DNA from: Mortierella sp. BCC40632
Taxonomy: Eukaryota; Mortierellomycota; Mortierellomycetes; Mortierellales; Mortierellaceae
Direction: 5' to 3'
DNA length: 64,000 bases
Assembly (NCBI GenBank): GCA_011634665.1
Contig: WAEK01000001.1
Coordinates: 1,379,501-1,443,500 of the forward strand
Both the position numbers and the translations under genes were made by a program. Position 1 is the stretch's first letter. The number at the start of each line of letters is the position of its first letter. Shown one piece after another: positions 12,843 to 25,899 of this stretch. The notes under the pieces were generated by a model, which saw only the letters and a list, made by a program, of their open reading frames with translations, did no database searches and was not told where the DNA came from.

Positions 12843-15547
12843 CTATCGAGGTTGGCCTGCCTCTGTCTGTGCGGGAGATTGCGAAGTAGAATGCTTTTCT
12901 TTGAGCTCTCGAGATTGCTTCGACACGGAGCTGGACCTTGATGATGGAGACGTCGGAATGAGCGTTGACCATTGTCCGTTTAACTGTCGCGATTGTCGGG
13001 TTTTGGATGAATCTCGATTTAATGCAGGGGTTTGCGCCCGCGAGGAAGAGGGTTCTTCTTCTTTGAGTGGTTGTGCTATGGTCGATTCTTGATCGTTCCC
13101 TTGGATGACTCTTCCACGACTATCCTCTTGTGGCTCTTGCTTGAATAAAGGGTGGAATCGTTCCAGATGAAGGCTCAACAAAGACTTAGACATGACCACC
13201 ATTCGACAGTCATTGTCTGGACAAATAAGGATCGGGCCTGGTCCCGATCCCGCCCCAGTTTTGCTCGATTGTCCTCCAGAGTTTGGCTTCGATGTCATCA
13301 ACGCTCCAATCTGTGCTGCATGACCCATATAATGTTTCACAAGCATCAATTTGCTACGAAAAAAGCCATCGCACGGACTCGGAAGTGGCGGAACTAATTC
13401 CGTTATGGCTGATGCCGTTCGGGGACGAAGATTATGACCAACTGGTCGACTCGATGATCCTGTCGATGGAGCACCCTCCACTTTCACTTTGGCCAATAAT
13501 TCGTCCGGATAAAACTCCCACATACATGCTCGTTGACGTTTTGCCGAACCTTCCAAAGTAGCATCTGATTTGCCATTCTCTGTCTGAGGTCGAGGCGTAC
13601 CCCTCTTGGACGTCTCTTGTAGAGAATCGATTTCTGTAGTTCCAGGATGAGGCGGTGGTGTAGACGCGAGTGATGGAGACGCACGTGTAGGTGGTGTCTG
13701 ACGAGTCAATGATCGGGAGCGAAGACTTTTCCGAGTTGGCACTGCTGCCGCTACTGATGAGGTTTCCGTGGTGGGTGACAAAATATCTTCGCTCTCCTGT
13801 TTGACTGTTTTAAGCCCCACCGCCGCTGCGGGTACTATAGTTGACGGCGGAATAGGCGGAAGTAGTGATAATAGTGGCTGTGGTGGCTGTGGTGGCTGTG
13901 GTGGCGTTATATTCCTCATCGACTTGGACGATCTGGAGGTTCCAAGTGATATAGAGGTCACTTTGCTCGCTGTAACATGGTTCAGTAATTTGCTCGTCAA
14001 TTCTGCTGCCGTCAATGCCTTTTTGCGATTACTACTACGGTTGTTGCTAGTCTCCGATGGTAATGATCCAAGAGTACTCGTGTTCTTGGATGGAATGTCA
14101 AGTGATACTGCCGATATTTTTGTTGGATTCGAGTCCGGCTGATTGGTGCCGGCTTCCATACCAGTAGGTTCCCTCTTCTTTGCTCGATAAGAAGGAGGCC
14201 TTGTATATTTTCTGGCATACTGTCTACTGGTCGTGATGACTGGGGTGGTCATGTTCACTGCCAACGAGTTAGAGTCGCCTTCGTGTGGATCTGCTGAAGT
14301 AGACGATGAAGCCGAAGAGGCAGTAGTATATCCCGTGCTTCGGTCGCTGCTATTGTCATGGGCGCCTGAAGCAGACGTCCGTGAAGTTGATGCCTGGTTT
14401 GATGGCCGCGAAGATGGTCTGGTGATGATTGGTATATATACACATGGTTTTTGGCGTTTGCCTCCACTCTTACTCGACATTGTCGAGGTTTCCGTAGCCT
14501 TCTTCTCAGACCTCTGCTTGGACGGTCGCGCCAGGTGCGTGAACGAGATAGCTGTGGTCTTGCTTTCAGCGTTCGAATTCGCACGAGCATTGGTCGAGTT
14601 GCTGACTGAATGAGGAGGACGTGCCTGACTCGTCATTTGATCAGCAAGTGCCCAGGTCGGCGGTCTGAAGGCTAGAGCAGACAGCATTTTCGGTGATTGT
14701 GATGACGGCAAGCGCGACGCCCCTCCTGTCAATCGATCTTCCACGAGAGGTTTGTCTCCTTGTTCCTCATAGTCGACCATCCACTTGATATCTACAAAAC
14801 CAGACTTGACTGCAGTGTCGAAATCCTTGTCCGCAGAATGGTTGGCATAACTCCTGTGAGCTGGATCCCTGTTCTTTCCATGGAGAGCAATTGAGGTTTT
14901 AGGCCGCTTGAGTGATGGCTGAAAAGGATCATCCCCTGTCGCGACTTTTGCTGTCGTTCCTCCTGGACGAGCTGGCTTTGATCGAGACAGTATTTCCGAT
15001 ATATGGACAGAGTTTCGTTTCTCGCCTCTTGGAGCCATGGCTACCGTCACCGTCAATGACTGAGATGGTAAACGAACGCGAGACCAAGGATGCTGAACAG
15101 GGATCGAGGTGGGAGGAGTAGATGGATGGGCAGAAGAGGAGTCGGAAAATAAAGAAGACGCAGAGTTTATTGACGTATTTGTTGCCGTTGCTGTCGTTGC
15201 TGTCGTTGCTGTCGTTGCTGTCGTTGCTGTCGCTGTTGTTGAGGAAGCACTGGTAGCAGCAGCAGTGGTTGTGGAGGCTGTACTGGGTTGAGTGGCGGCA
15301 CTTGCAAGGAGATGTTTGATGTTGGCACGATCCTCACTGTAAACAAAAGATAGAGCATGTTAAATGGATAAGCCATGAGTTCTCCTAGAGATTGAGGCAT
15401 GGATGCATCACGTCCGTGCAATATTACATAGTTCACTTACAGATGCTGGGCCGAGTGCTGTCTAAGATGTTTGGTCAAATCCAGCAGGTAAGAGAACGAC
15501 TGGCCACAACCCGGAACGCCACAGACATGGACCCTGCTCGCTTGCAT
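12843..15547 (-). CDS. C2H2 zinc-finger protein, probable DNA-binding regulator
   Basis: Two exons (15547-15441, 15336-12843) give 866 aa. A C2H2 finger sits at the very N terminus: C9-x4-C14-x12-H27-x3-H31 in VCGVPGCGQSFSYLL. The first exon ends at GTAAGT just after this finger. A long Ser/Thr/Pro-rich, Arg/Lys-dotted region follows, including a Thr-Ala repeat encoded by a 9-bp minisatellite. The C-terminal part has a second finger, C-x4-C-x12-H-x4-H, in ICPDNDCRMVVM. Just before it is a finger-like segment (PCDGFFRSKLMLVKHYMGH) that lacks a nearby first Cys. The start is the Met of MQASRVHVCG. It is divergent from the SET gene across about 350 bp. Target and pathway are unknown. Confidence 0.75.
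15181..15240 (-). repeat. Coding 9-bp minisatellite (Thr-Ala repeat)
   Basis: The plus-strand unit GTTGCTGTC is repeated about five times within the zinc-finger gene, encoding an alternating Thr/Ala tract on the minus strand. Length changes would keep frame. Confidence 0.8.
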
Positions 15548-15897
15548 GTAATGGCCAGGGGAAGAAAATAAATGAAAATAGAGATGGAGAGTAAAAAAAA
15601 ACAAAAAAAAAACAAAAAAAAAAGCCAGTGGCAAAGAAAAAGCCTGCGGCAAGGAAAAATATTTTTGTGGAGGTGATTGGTTGCAAACGTCGTTCGATCC
15701 TGGCCCGAGTCCTGGGACACACGACACTTGTAGAACGATGACAATGCTGGAAGTCTGGCGCGACAAAAAACAAAAGAGCTTCTCCCTCTCTCTTCCACAA
15801 ATGTGGCAAGTTGCCAGTCACGTTTCGGCTGGAGTCTGACTTGGGTTTATGGCGAAACAGTCGATCCCAAAAGGTGATCAAATACAGGAGCTGCACC
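15548..15897. promoter_or_regulatory. Bidirectional promoter region (zinc finger / SET)
   Basis: 350 bp between divergent start codons. It contains short A runs and interrupted poly-A (AAAAACAAAAAAAAAACAAA) near 15593-15622. No clear TATA. An in-frame Met at 15811 could extend the SET protein by 29 residues. Confidence 0.5.
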
Positions 15898-17914
15898 ATG
15901 GAATCTGCATCCTCACCTGCTTTGCGGAATCGGACGTCGACGGGTTCTACATCACCAGCGACAGCTGCAACTGCACTACCTTCAGGTCCAAATGCTTCTT
16001 CTACGCCATCGGTCTCATTACTAAACGACAGCCATGGGTCGGATCCAACATCTGGACAGACTCCAGCCACGACAGATGCAAATGCCCCAGCAGCAATCGC
16101 TTCCATCCCCTCAGTAAATAGTAACCCATACACTCGACACAATGCTCCAAAGCGATCCAACGTGAAGCCTCGATGGCATACTCAGCCCTACATGATGTTT
16201 CTCGCCTTGAGGTCCATGCCGAATCGAGAAGCTGCTCGACAAGAACTGATCAATGCTGCTGTTGAGCTTGACAAAAAGTTTAGCAAAGAAAAAGGATTGC
16301 CGCGAGTGTTCACAGGAAAGGTTCGGACCGTTCATTCGTTTCCTTCTCTGTCTCTCTCACTTTTTTTTTTTTTTTTTTTCAATTAGAGCTATGGAGATGA
16401 TGAAGAGGTGAATGAGAGGAGGAGGAAGAAGAAAAGACCCATGGATCCTTCTTTCTCCTCATTAAGACGCCACCAACTAACCATTTCCCGCCTTCCTTTA
16501 GACGCCCATGAATTCTGCCTCTGCGTGTCTGACCAACAATGGAGACAAGTACTTTATCCCATTCAAGCCAGAAGGAAGCAAGAGCACTCACTTTCGACTT
16601 GCATACCAATCTGGGGACTTTGACACTGCAGTCAAGGAGTATGACACTTGGATGGAAAAATTGATCAACCACGACTGGCCACTCTGCTTTGGCTCTCCCA
16701 AGGAAGGAGCTGTCCCGATCCATATCCTCGAGAAACAAGCTAGAGAACAGCAGGAGCGAGAACAGGCCGAGATGGATGCTTTCGCTGCAAAGACTGAGAC
16801 TGGAACAACTGAGCCAAGATCAGAATCAGGACCAGAGAGAGTGACCGCAGTCGAAATCGGAGCAAGAGTGCTAGGCGATGTCACACCAGTAGAATATAAC
16901 GGATCAACGTCAGAGGATAGGGCGACTACAGGGTCGGCTATTGGTGCTTTGGAGGGTACGCTGGGCTCACTAAGGAACCAGGACGACTCCAAAAAGCGTA
17001 GCCCAGAACCGATGGATGACTTGTCTCTGGACTCTGAATCAAGAAACAGTAAAAAGGTCAAGGCCGACTCGGACAAGAATACTTTTATCGAGGATAGCTC
17101 TCATGTCACAGAGACTATGCAGCAACTGGAGATCAAGGCTTCTGAGAGCTCTACCTCCTCTCGCTCCTCCACCCCGGCACCCACATCAACCTCTCGTCCT
17201 TCACCATTACCACAGTCCAAACCATCCACCTCCAGAGACCGAACAATCTCTTCATCGTCTTCGACGACAGGCAACCCTAAGCAAGAATTGCCCGTGCCGG
17301 ACTCTCAAAGAGTAGACGAATATAGACTAGAGGATCTTGATCTGACTCAAGTCCCCAAGGGCCTGTCAGAGATTGTTCGCGTGGATGAGTCGACGATCCC
17401 TAATGCTGGCAAAGGGCTTTTCGCCAAGGTGGATTTGCCGGCGAGTACGCCTCTTGGATTCTATTTCGGCGTTCCCATGACCGAAAACGAGTTTGACTCA
17501 CTCAAGGATGGCGTTGGTCTGGCCTCACACTACTCGATTATGTATCGGCGCACGGTCCTTGACGCAACCGATGAGAATGGTATGCCCTACAATGATCCCA
17601 ATGGAAGACTTTATTGTCCATTCCACTTTATGAACGAAGACCCGAGTGGAAACATTTCGTTTATCACTGGAAGTGTAGTCAATCAAGTCATTTGCACGAC
17701 CAACCGAGATGTCAAGGCAGGAGAAGAGCTGTTTGTGTTTTATGGAAAAGAAGTGGATCGATTCTGGGAGAATCAAGATGGATCCGGCAGTGAAGGAGGC
17801 GACTCTAAAAAGAATCAAGGGTCTAGGGGAGCTTCTCCTGCTAGACGACAGGAGCCCACGACAGATCGACCACGGAGAACCAATGTTCACAAGCCGGCAC
17901 GTTATACACGTTAG
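15898..17914 (+). CDS. SET-domain protein, putative methyltransferase
   Basis: Two exons (15898-16320, 16502-17914) give 611 aa. The N-terminal 60 residues are Ser/Thr/Pro/Ala-rich. A conserved-looking segment (RWHTQPYMMFLALRSMPNRE to TNNGDKYFIPF) follows. The middle is acidic and disordered with many Ser and Thr. The SET domain lies at about residues 425-575: NAGKGLFAKVDL opens it, FYFGVPM follows, VVNQVICTTNRDVKAGEELF carries the later motifs, and FVFYG matches the terminal E-L-x-x-x-Y-G motif. The classical NHSC-type motif is replaced by FMNEDPSGNISF, as in divergent SET proteins. The donor AAG|GTTCGG is weak but keeps frame. Substrate unknown. Confidence 0.8.
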
Positions 17915-17928
17915 CATGGTTTTTTTTC

Positions 17929-18002
<74 letters not shown>

Positions 18003-18347
18003 TGAAGGCACGGGCCGATCGGGATGGGTTCCGATGATGTATTGGCTTTTTTTTTCATTTTTTTTTTTTTTTTTTTACTGTAAGCCATAGCCATAATAAA
18101 AGGAGGTCCATTGCTCAATCTGAAAGACTCTTTCATGGCATGGACCTGATTCAAGCATCCCAATTGGGGAAATCACATTAGAGAGAAGGGTGACTTCGCT
18201 TCCTGGAAGGGAAGGGACATCATTGTTTCCCACGGGCAGACGGAGCTGCAGGGCTGAAAAAGGGCGAAAAAGGGCGCAAGAAAAAAAACTTTTTTTTTTT
18301 TTTTTTTTTTTTTTCGCACACACAGAGAGAGAGAAGAGAAAAAAAAA
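17915..18347. repeat. Intergenic region with a 69-base poly-T tract
   Basis: 433 bp between two plus-strand genes. The T run spans 17931-17999, starting 17 bp after the SET stop codon. A second T run lies near 18058-18076 and a third near 18291-18314, just before the start of the hydrolase gene. CATAATAAA near 18091 could serve as a polyadenylation signal. Confidence 0.8.
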
Positions 18348-19392
18348 ATGAAAACGATGGGGACTGCGGCCTTGATCCCCACACGTAGCCTAATCCGCGT
18401 ATTTCACACATCTCTTTATTCTCGACCACTTTTGCATCGGTTTGTTCCCAGTGCATCGATCCTCTCTTCGCAATCCTCTACTCCCTACTCTCTAAACATT
18501 TCCTCGATTCTCTCGACCACCCCTCGTCTCTTTTCCACCTACTCCTCCTCCTCCTACTCCTCTTCCTCTTCTTCCGGAATGGCTACTGATCTCGCCTCTG
18601 ACAAAAAGTCGCGCTATCTGCGACCGGGTCCCATCGAGAGCTTTGTCTCTCACGGTCTCAAGACCATGGATTACTACTTTGACCTTCCTCTCCGTCATAC
18701 GGAGCCTACTTGTCAAGAGACCATTGTCGTCTTTGCTCGCCGGGTAATGATTTCTCTCTGAGGAAGGATCTACCTCTTCTGTCTTTCTTTCTCTTTCTCT
18801 TTTTTTTTTTTTCCCTCTTTCTACCCTTCTCAGTCCCTTTCTGTTTCTCCCAAGGCTTTCAATCTATGGATACCCCTCTAATCCTCTTCGTCTTGTTGAA
18901 CGGGCTAATTTTTTTTTTTGTTTTGTTTTGCGGGAATTAGGTCGTCGCTGTGGAGCGCCAGGCAGATGCCGACAAGATGCCTTGGCTCATCTTTTTCCAG
19001 GGAGGTCCAGGCTTCCAGGGACCTGCTTACAATTCGTAATACCTAATGCTCACTTTATTTTTTTTAATTTCTCATTGGGCTTGGAGAAGGAATCACCTAA
19101 AAAAAAAAAAAAAAAAAAAAAAACTTGAGTACTTACTCTCTTCATATATAATATAAATCTATCTTCCTTTCTGGGCATGTAATCTAGAGGTTGGGTCAAG
19201 GTTGCAGCCAAGAAATTCAATGTCTTGCTCTTGGACCAACGTGGCACAGGTCTGTCGACTGCCATCACGGTCCAGTCCCTCTTGCAATTCTCGAGCCCTC
19301 AGGAACAGGCTGAGTACTTTATGCAGTTCCGTGCTGATTCAATTGTTCGTGACTCAGAATTGATCCGCGAAACCCTTCTTGGTATGGAATTT

Positions 19393-19423
<31 letters not shown>

Positions 19424-20730
19424 ACAAGGAACTACTGGACGATCTATATTAAGGATGTCCAAGAACCCTAGTGTGAGTGCATTGACAATAACACATCCTC
19501 TCTCTTCTTCCCACCTGAATAGCCAACAGCCCCGAGAAAAAGTGGAGCTTGCTCGGTCAGAGCTATGGTGGATTCTGTATCAGCACCTATCTCTCATTGT
19601 TGTAAGTACAACAAAGACAACAACAACAGCATGTTGGCAAAAAACTATTTGCTATTCTATTTGGTCCGCATCCCTGGAACTGATCAGAGGTTTAACGCAT
19701 GAGTCTTTCTTATTTTTATTTTTCTCTTTTTTTAGCCCCGATTCCGTGACGGCCGCCTATCTCACCGGAGGTATCCCACCCATGATGGATTCATTGGAGA
19801 CTGTCTACCGTCGTTCTTACAAGAGCGTCATGGAGCACACAGAGCGTTACTACAAACGGTTCCCAATGGATGTTAAGCGTGTCAAGAAGATTATGAAACA
19901 CTTGGCCACCAACCAGGTCAAGCTTCCCTCGGGAGGTATCCTCACTCCACGCAAGTTCCAACAGCTTGGAATTAACTTTGGTATCTCTGGAGGCATGGAC
20001 CGCGTCCATGGATTGTGTCTCAAGGCATTTTTGACACTCAAGGATGGCACTGAGGTGATGTCGAGTCAGTTTTTGGATGAGATGGCGTCTCAGGATCAAA
20101 TTCCTCCTATTTATGCGATCCTTCATGAATCTATTTATTGTGATGGACCTGGATTCGCTTCCGACTGGACTGCCTCTCGATTGTTGAATGGAGAGTTTGC
20201 GAGCTCCATTCAATATTCCGTGGACGCGTTCGAGGGCTACGATGATGACTCGACCAAGCTCGTCTACTTTACTGGTAAAAGAAAAAAAAAGGACACTATT
20301 TTATTCTGCTGTGGCTGTGTTTATGCCTAAAATATCCCAAGGAGAGGAGGAGGTATCTGTAAATTTGTTTTAACAAAAATATTGTTTCTTTGCTACAATA
20401 GGTGAGCACATGTACGATTGGATGTTGGACGAGTATGCTAGCCTTCAGCCCTTGAAAGAGTGCGCCGAGATTCTGGCCAAGCACGACCGTTGGCCCAAGC
20501 TCTACCACAAGGAAGTACTCGCCAAGAACACCGTCCCTGTTGCAGCCTCGGTCTATTACGACGATATGTATGTCGATCGTGAGTGCTCTGAGAACACTGC
20601 CCGTGGTATTCAGGGCATTCGACTCTGGATCACGAACGAGTTTATGCATTCAGGACTCCGGGATTCGGATGCGATCTTTACAAAGTTGATGAAGCTTGCA
20701 GGCAACGAGATTGATATCCCTGTCGTGTAA
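18348..20730 (+). CDS. Proline iminopeptidase-like alpha/beta hydrolase (peptidase S33)
   Basis: Six exons (18348-18743, 18941-19035, 19188-19381, 19523-19601, 19736-20274, 20402-20730) join in phase to 543 aa. S33 prolyl aminopeptidases remove N-terminal proline from peptides. Visible motifs are FFQGGPGFQGP (GGPG oxyanion motif, residues 153-156), LLDQRGTGLS, and the nucleophile elbow LLGQSYGG with catalytic Ser242. A helical cap with SYKSVMEHTERYY follows. The Asp and His come later, probably in or near VYYDDMYVD and EFMHSGLRD. The first 77 residues are rich in Arg, Ser and Leu with no acidic residue, like a mitochondrial presequence. An internal Met78 would start a protein without it. The family is secure; dual location is inference. 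Confidence 0.88.
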
Positions 20731-20892
20731 TCTGTAAAGAAGAAGAAAGCAGAAATCTCTCTTGCCCACAATGCATCTGGATACAGAGACCCTTTTTTTT
20801 TTATACTTTTTGGCCATGCCAACTATTGTTTAATCGAACGATAAAGGAGCGACTCTAGTACCATCCATCTTGACAAGAACAGACGAGATGAT
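20731..20892. other. Short convergent 3' intergenic region
   Basis: 162 bp between the hydrolase stop and the stop of the CoA-binding gene. It contains a short T run and no coding signal. Confidence 0.5.
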
Positions 20893-21456
20893 CTATAGCT
20901 TTGCCTTGTTATGACTGATTCCATCGACCAAGACACAGGGTCCTCCAGCAATGAGTTGGATACCGACCTGCTTTGCGTAGGCGATGGCTTCAGGGGATTC
21001 TACATCGGGTTGGAGCCAGACGCGAGTGATTCCGTTTTGATGGGCCTCTTCCAAGACGGATTTTGTGACGGCTGGGGGAGTGATGACTGAGACAAAGTAC
21101 TCGGATGGGGAACCAGGCAAGGAGGAAAGGTTCTTGGCACAACTAAGCGATTCGATAGTCGATTCCTTGGGGTTCACGGGCACAGCCGTGTATCCATGGT
21201 CGACATACCTTTTGTTTTTTTTTTTGATTTTGATTTTTTTTTTAATTTGGCGAAAACATGGGTGGATACTTCTTTTTTTCTACATTGTCAAGACAAGAGG
21301 AGAGGGGGAGAAGAAGGGTGTATTCCACCAGAACTTTTTTTTTCCTTACCAACGCAAGACCTTGTTTCCAAACTTGGCTCTGTTTGTCGAAGCTCCAACC
21401 ACGGCATACTTTTGGCCTGGTTTGAAAAAGTCGCTGACAAGTGTGCTGACAGACAT
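20893..21456 (-). CDS. CoA-binding domain protein (YccU-like Rossmann fold)
   Basis: Two exons (21456-21350, 21208-20893) give 140 aa, typical for stand-alone CoA-binding domain proteins. The N-terminal half reads KYAVVGASTNRAKFGNKVLRW, a Rossmann strand-loop-helix with the GAS nucleotide loop. Next comes HGYTAVPVNPKE, then ITPPAVTKSVLEEA, ITRVWLQPDVESPEAIAY and LIAGGPCVLVD, the Gly-rich end motif of this family. These proteins bind coenzyme A in bacterial structures, but their role is poorly known. The tandem severin gene lies 237 bp upstream on the same strand; no functional link is evident. Confidence 0.9.
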
Positions 21457-21693
21457 TTCTTGTGAATGGGAGGATGCGGAAATGAGGAAATGGAGTTGTG
21501 ATGAAATGAGAAATGGACCCGAACAGTGTACTGCAATTTTTTATGGTTTCCTTCGCTTCGGCATTAAGCGGGCAAAGAAAAAAAAAATACTTTAATGGGT
21601 AAAAATGGGTGTGTATCCAACCCCAAGTGACCCCGCCTCAATTTATTTCACCATTTTTTTTTTTTTTTTTAACAGCTACTGCTTCAGGGCATC

Positions 21694-22895
21694 TCAAAAC
21701 CGGTCAATAGCATTGTTGAACATGAGATTGTCACCTTCTTCCATGACCTTACAGATCGGAGTATGACTAGGAAGCTCCTCCTTCTTGAGATATTGCTGTG
21801 CGTATTCAAGACCATGTCGGTACTCTTCCCGACTCGCTCCCGATCCGACCCAGACAAAGATCTCGTGTTGAACATCCAAGATAAAGACATCGTTCGAGTC
21901 CAACAGATCTCGCGTCACCTCAGGACCTGAACCCTCCATGGTAAACTCCATCTTTTCCACTTGAATTACTCAAGCTATGGTTGATACAAAAAAAGAATTG
22001 AAATCAAAGGTGTTAGATCAGGGATTCCAGTTAAGAGGCTTTCTCTTCTTTTTAGAGACTCACCGGTAAAGTTTCTTGACGTATTCGGGTTCCTCTGTCA
22101 CCTCTTCTGCAGGCTTGACCTCAACCTCTTCTCCAAGTGCATTCCAGAAGATTCTCTGATCCCTGTCTCCTTCGTCTGTAAAAAAAAAAAAGGGAACATC
22201 AAGAGTTTAGTCTTCTCAAAAGTGGTACCTAAACATGTCATCACCCAAAAAAGAAAAAAAAAAAAAAAAAAGAGAGAGGCATCCATTCATTTCCCATACC
22301 AAACGTCTCTACTGTGACAGCTCCTGCACGATCTGACTGAAGTCCATGTGCAAACTCGGCAGCCTTAACTCGCTCAACACCCGAGCTCTGACTTCCATTC
22401 CATTGGTAGAGAACCTTGCCTGTGTCGAGGATAAAGACATCACCCGAGTTGATCAAGTCCGAGGATACTTCCCGAACAACGACTGAGGACCGATGACCAC
22501 CCTGAGTAGGGGCCGACTTGACCATCAAGAGTCGTGAAGGGTACTCTGGCTCGGACCAATGTTGGAATCCAGACTGGACACCACCTCGTACGGTCGAAAA
22601 GGTCTTGAAGTATGAAAGGAACAGCTTGGATTCGTAACGCTGGACCTCTCGATGTTGGATCGCCCTACCGTTCAGGACTTAAGGAAATAAAAAAAAAAAA
22701 AAAAAAAAAGTCCAATGTCAGAGAGAATGGTCTTGTGGAATCTCTCTCTCTCCTTCTTTGTTCGGGCAGATCACTTACAATCATCCAACTCTACGGTCTT
22801 GTAGGCAGCGGTTCCGGCCTCATCTTGAGTGGTCTCTTCTCCAAGCCAAAAATGAATGTCATGCAGCAGTAGATCTGAGTCTTCCTTGGCGCGCG

Positions 22896-22940
<45 letters not shown>

Positions 22941-23432
22941 GAGAGAGAGAGAGAGAGAATAGGAGAGGGTTGAGTAAATAGGGAGGGATTCTCTTTGGGC
23001 TGTATGTGGAGGAATAAGCAAAAAAAAATATTCCATCCTGCACTTTTGGCACATTCGTCACTCGATCCTACCTTCAGGACGATATAACTGTCGCCGTTGT
23101 AGAATCGGCCATAACTCTTTTTTGGGACAGGCACGACCTTGAATTGTTCGATTCGCCAGATCCAGAGTCCAGCCTCGGTGCCAATCCCTGCTCCTTCCTC
23201 GGTCCAGGCCTCCTCATGTGCTCCTGCCTCCTTGCGACGCTCCTTGTCCAACTGGCTCCCGATCTCTGCCAGGTTGGTTTCTTCGAGCTCTAGTGGTAAG
23301 GAGAGAGAGAAATAGTAAAAAAGGAAGAAGAAAGATTGAGCAAGCTGTAATGTGTGCACTTTCTTTTTTCCTGAAAAGGGAAGACACGTGGAGACTACAT
23401 GATGTCCTACTCCAGGTTGAGTTCTTGAGCAT
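21694..23432 (-). CDS. Severin/gelsolin-family actin-binding protein (apparent frameshift near the 3' end)
   Basis: Exons 23432-23411 (22 nt), 23289-23072, 22896-22779, 22677-22300, 22176-22074 and 21974-21694. The start MLKNSTWK continues as [10 protein letters not shown]. Gelsolin repeat 1 includes [48 protein letters not shown]. Repeat 2 includes [18 protein letters not shown] and [16 protein letters not shown]. Repeat 3 includes [20 protein letters not shown]. Three repeats of about 375 aa match severin/fragmin, which cap and sever actin filaments in a calcium-dependent way. In the last exon, frame holds to LSNSSGK and then must shift by one base to continue as MEFTMEGSG; see findings. 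The family is secure; whether the gene is intact is open. Confidence 0.85.
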
Positions 23433-23433
23433 G

Positions 23434-23473
23434 GTGAATTGAAGTGAATTGAAGTGAATTGAAGTGAATTGAA
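23434..23473 (-). repeat. 10-bp tandem repeat at the severin start codon
   Basis: On the minus strand CTTCAATTCA is repeated four times directly before the start codon of the severin gene, within its presumed 5' leader. Confidence 0.85.
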
Positions 23474-24111
23474 ATGATGGATGAATGAATGGGAAGAACG
23501 ATGCAAGATGCTATCATGATTTCTCACGTTCTTATATAATGAATATCCTTCCAAGTCCTTCCCCTCCCTCGCCCTCGCCCTTTGGCTCCGACAGTTGACG
23601 CGGACAAAGGCTACTCAATATCTTTCGCGCGGTATCTCTCTTCGGTCAGCATGATGAAGTGGCAAGAGAAAGAGGAAAGGCCTAATTTGTCTGGCCCTGT
23701 TAATGCTCCTCAGAAGGGGAAAAAATATGCAGCTGGTTCGCCCTCATATAAACTTTAGCTGAGGAAGAACAATGACGCGAAATGCAGAGGCCTCATGCTT
23801 CTCTCTCTTTACCTTCCTTGCACCTTCAGGACCACTGCGCCCATGCAACAATTGACGCCCAAGTTTGGCTGTGGTTTAGTATGGTGTTGTACATGTGTTT
23901 GGTGCCCACGTACGAGTTGATGATCCACAGTCAAGAAGTCTATGTCCCCCTTCCTCGGTTACTGTGTCCTGAACAAGTGTCTGGATCGGCTGCAGGTTGC
24001 TGCTAGACTCCAAGTCTCTGTAAGAAAGAAGATCCTTCGTTCATCTCTCTTGGAGTGCATTAATAACTGGGATCTTGCTGACAGTTGTGTAGGAGGCAAA
24101 CCGACTGGGGA

Positions 24112-24145
<34 letters not shown>

Positions 24146-24539
24146 AGCAAGTTGCCTTCCGAAGTGATGTCAATCTGCAGATGAGAGCATGGGCCTTTTT
24201 GCTCTGGGCTGGGTTACTCGACAAGTAGCAGAGGACTGGGTTCGGGTCTTTGTTTTGGCTCAGGGTGTGTTGTAGATTTTAGGGCCAGGAGGAGAAAAGG
24301 TGTGGCCCTTTCTTGTTCTGATTGTCCTGCTGCTGTGTGGTCAGGGGTGACTGGAATGGAAGGAGTAAAGGCAGGCATAAAGTTCTGCTCCTCATGCCCT
24401 CCCCCCCCCCGCCCCTTCTCTAAAGTCGGTGATATTTGCTTTGCCTCCCCTTGGGAATCTATCTGTGACTGTGATCACTAGTGTTCAGGATGGGATCATT
24501 TGCTGCGGTGAAGAGATGATCACTGCGGCACTCTTTGTG

Positions 24540-24546
24540 TATTTAA
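24540..24546 (+). promoter_or_regulatory. TATA-like element of polyubiquitin
   Basis: TATTTAA lies about 140 bp before the ubiquitin start codon, upstream of a pyrimidine-rich leader. The spacing is plausible for a fungal TATA box. Confidence 0.4.
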
Positions 24547-25827
<1,281 letters not shown>

Positions 25828-25893
25828 CGGTTCTTTGAACGGACAAGAGAGAAAAAAAAAAAAAAGTCAATGCTAATGATCTTATGACATGAC

Positions 25894-25899
25894 AATAAA
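25894..25899 (+). terminator. Polyadenylation signal of polyubiquitin
   Basis: AATAAA lies 67 bp after the ubiquitin stop codon and 17 bp before the end of the opposing exportin coding region. The ubiquitin transcript therefore probably runs into antisense of the exportin last exon. Confidence 0.6.
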
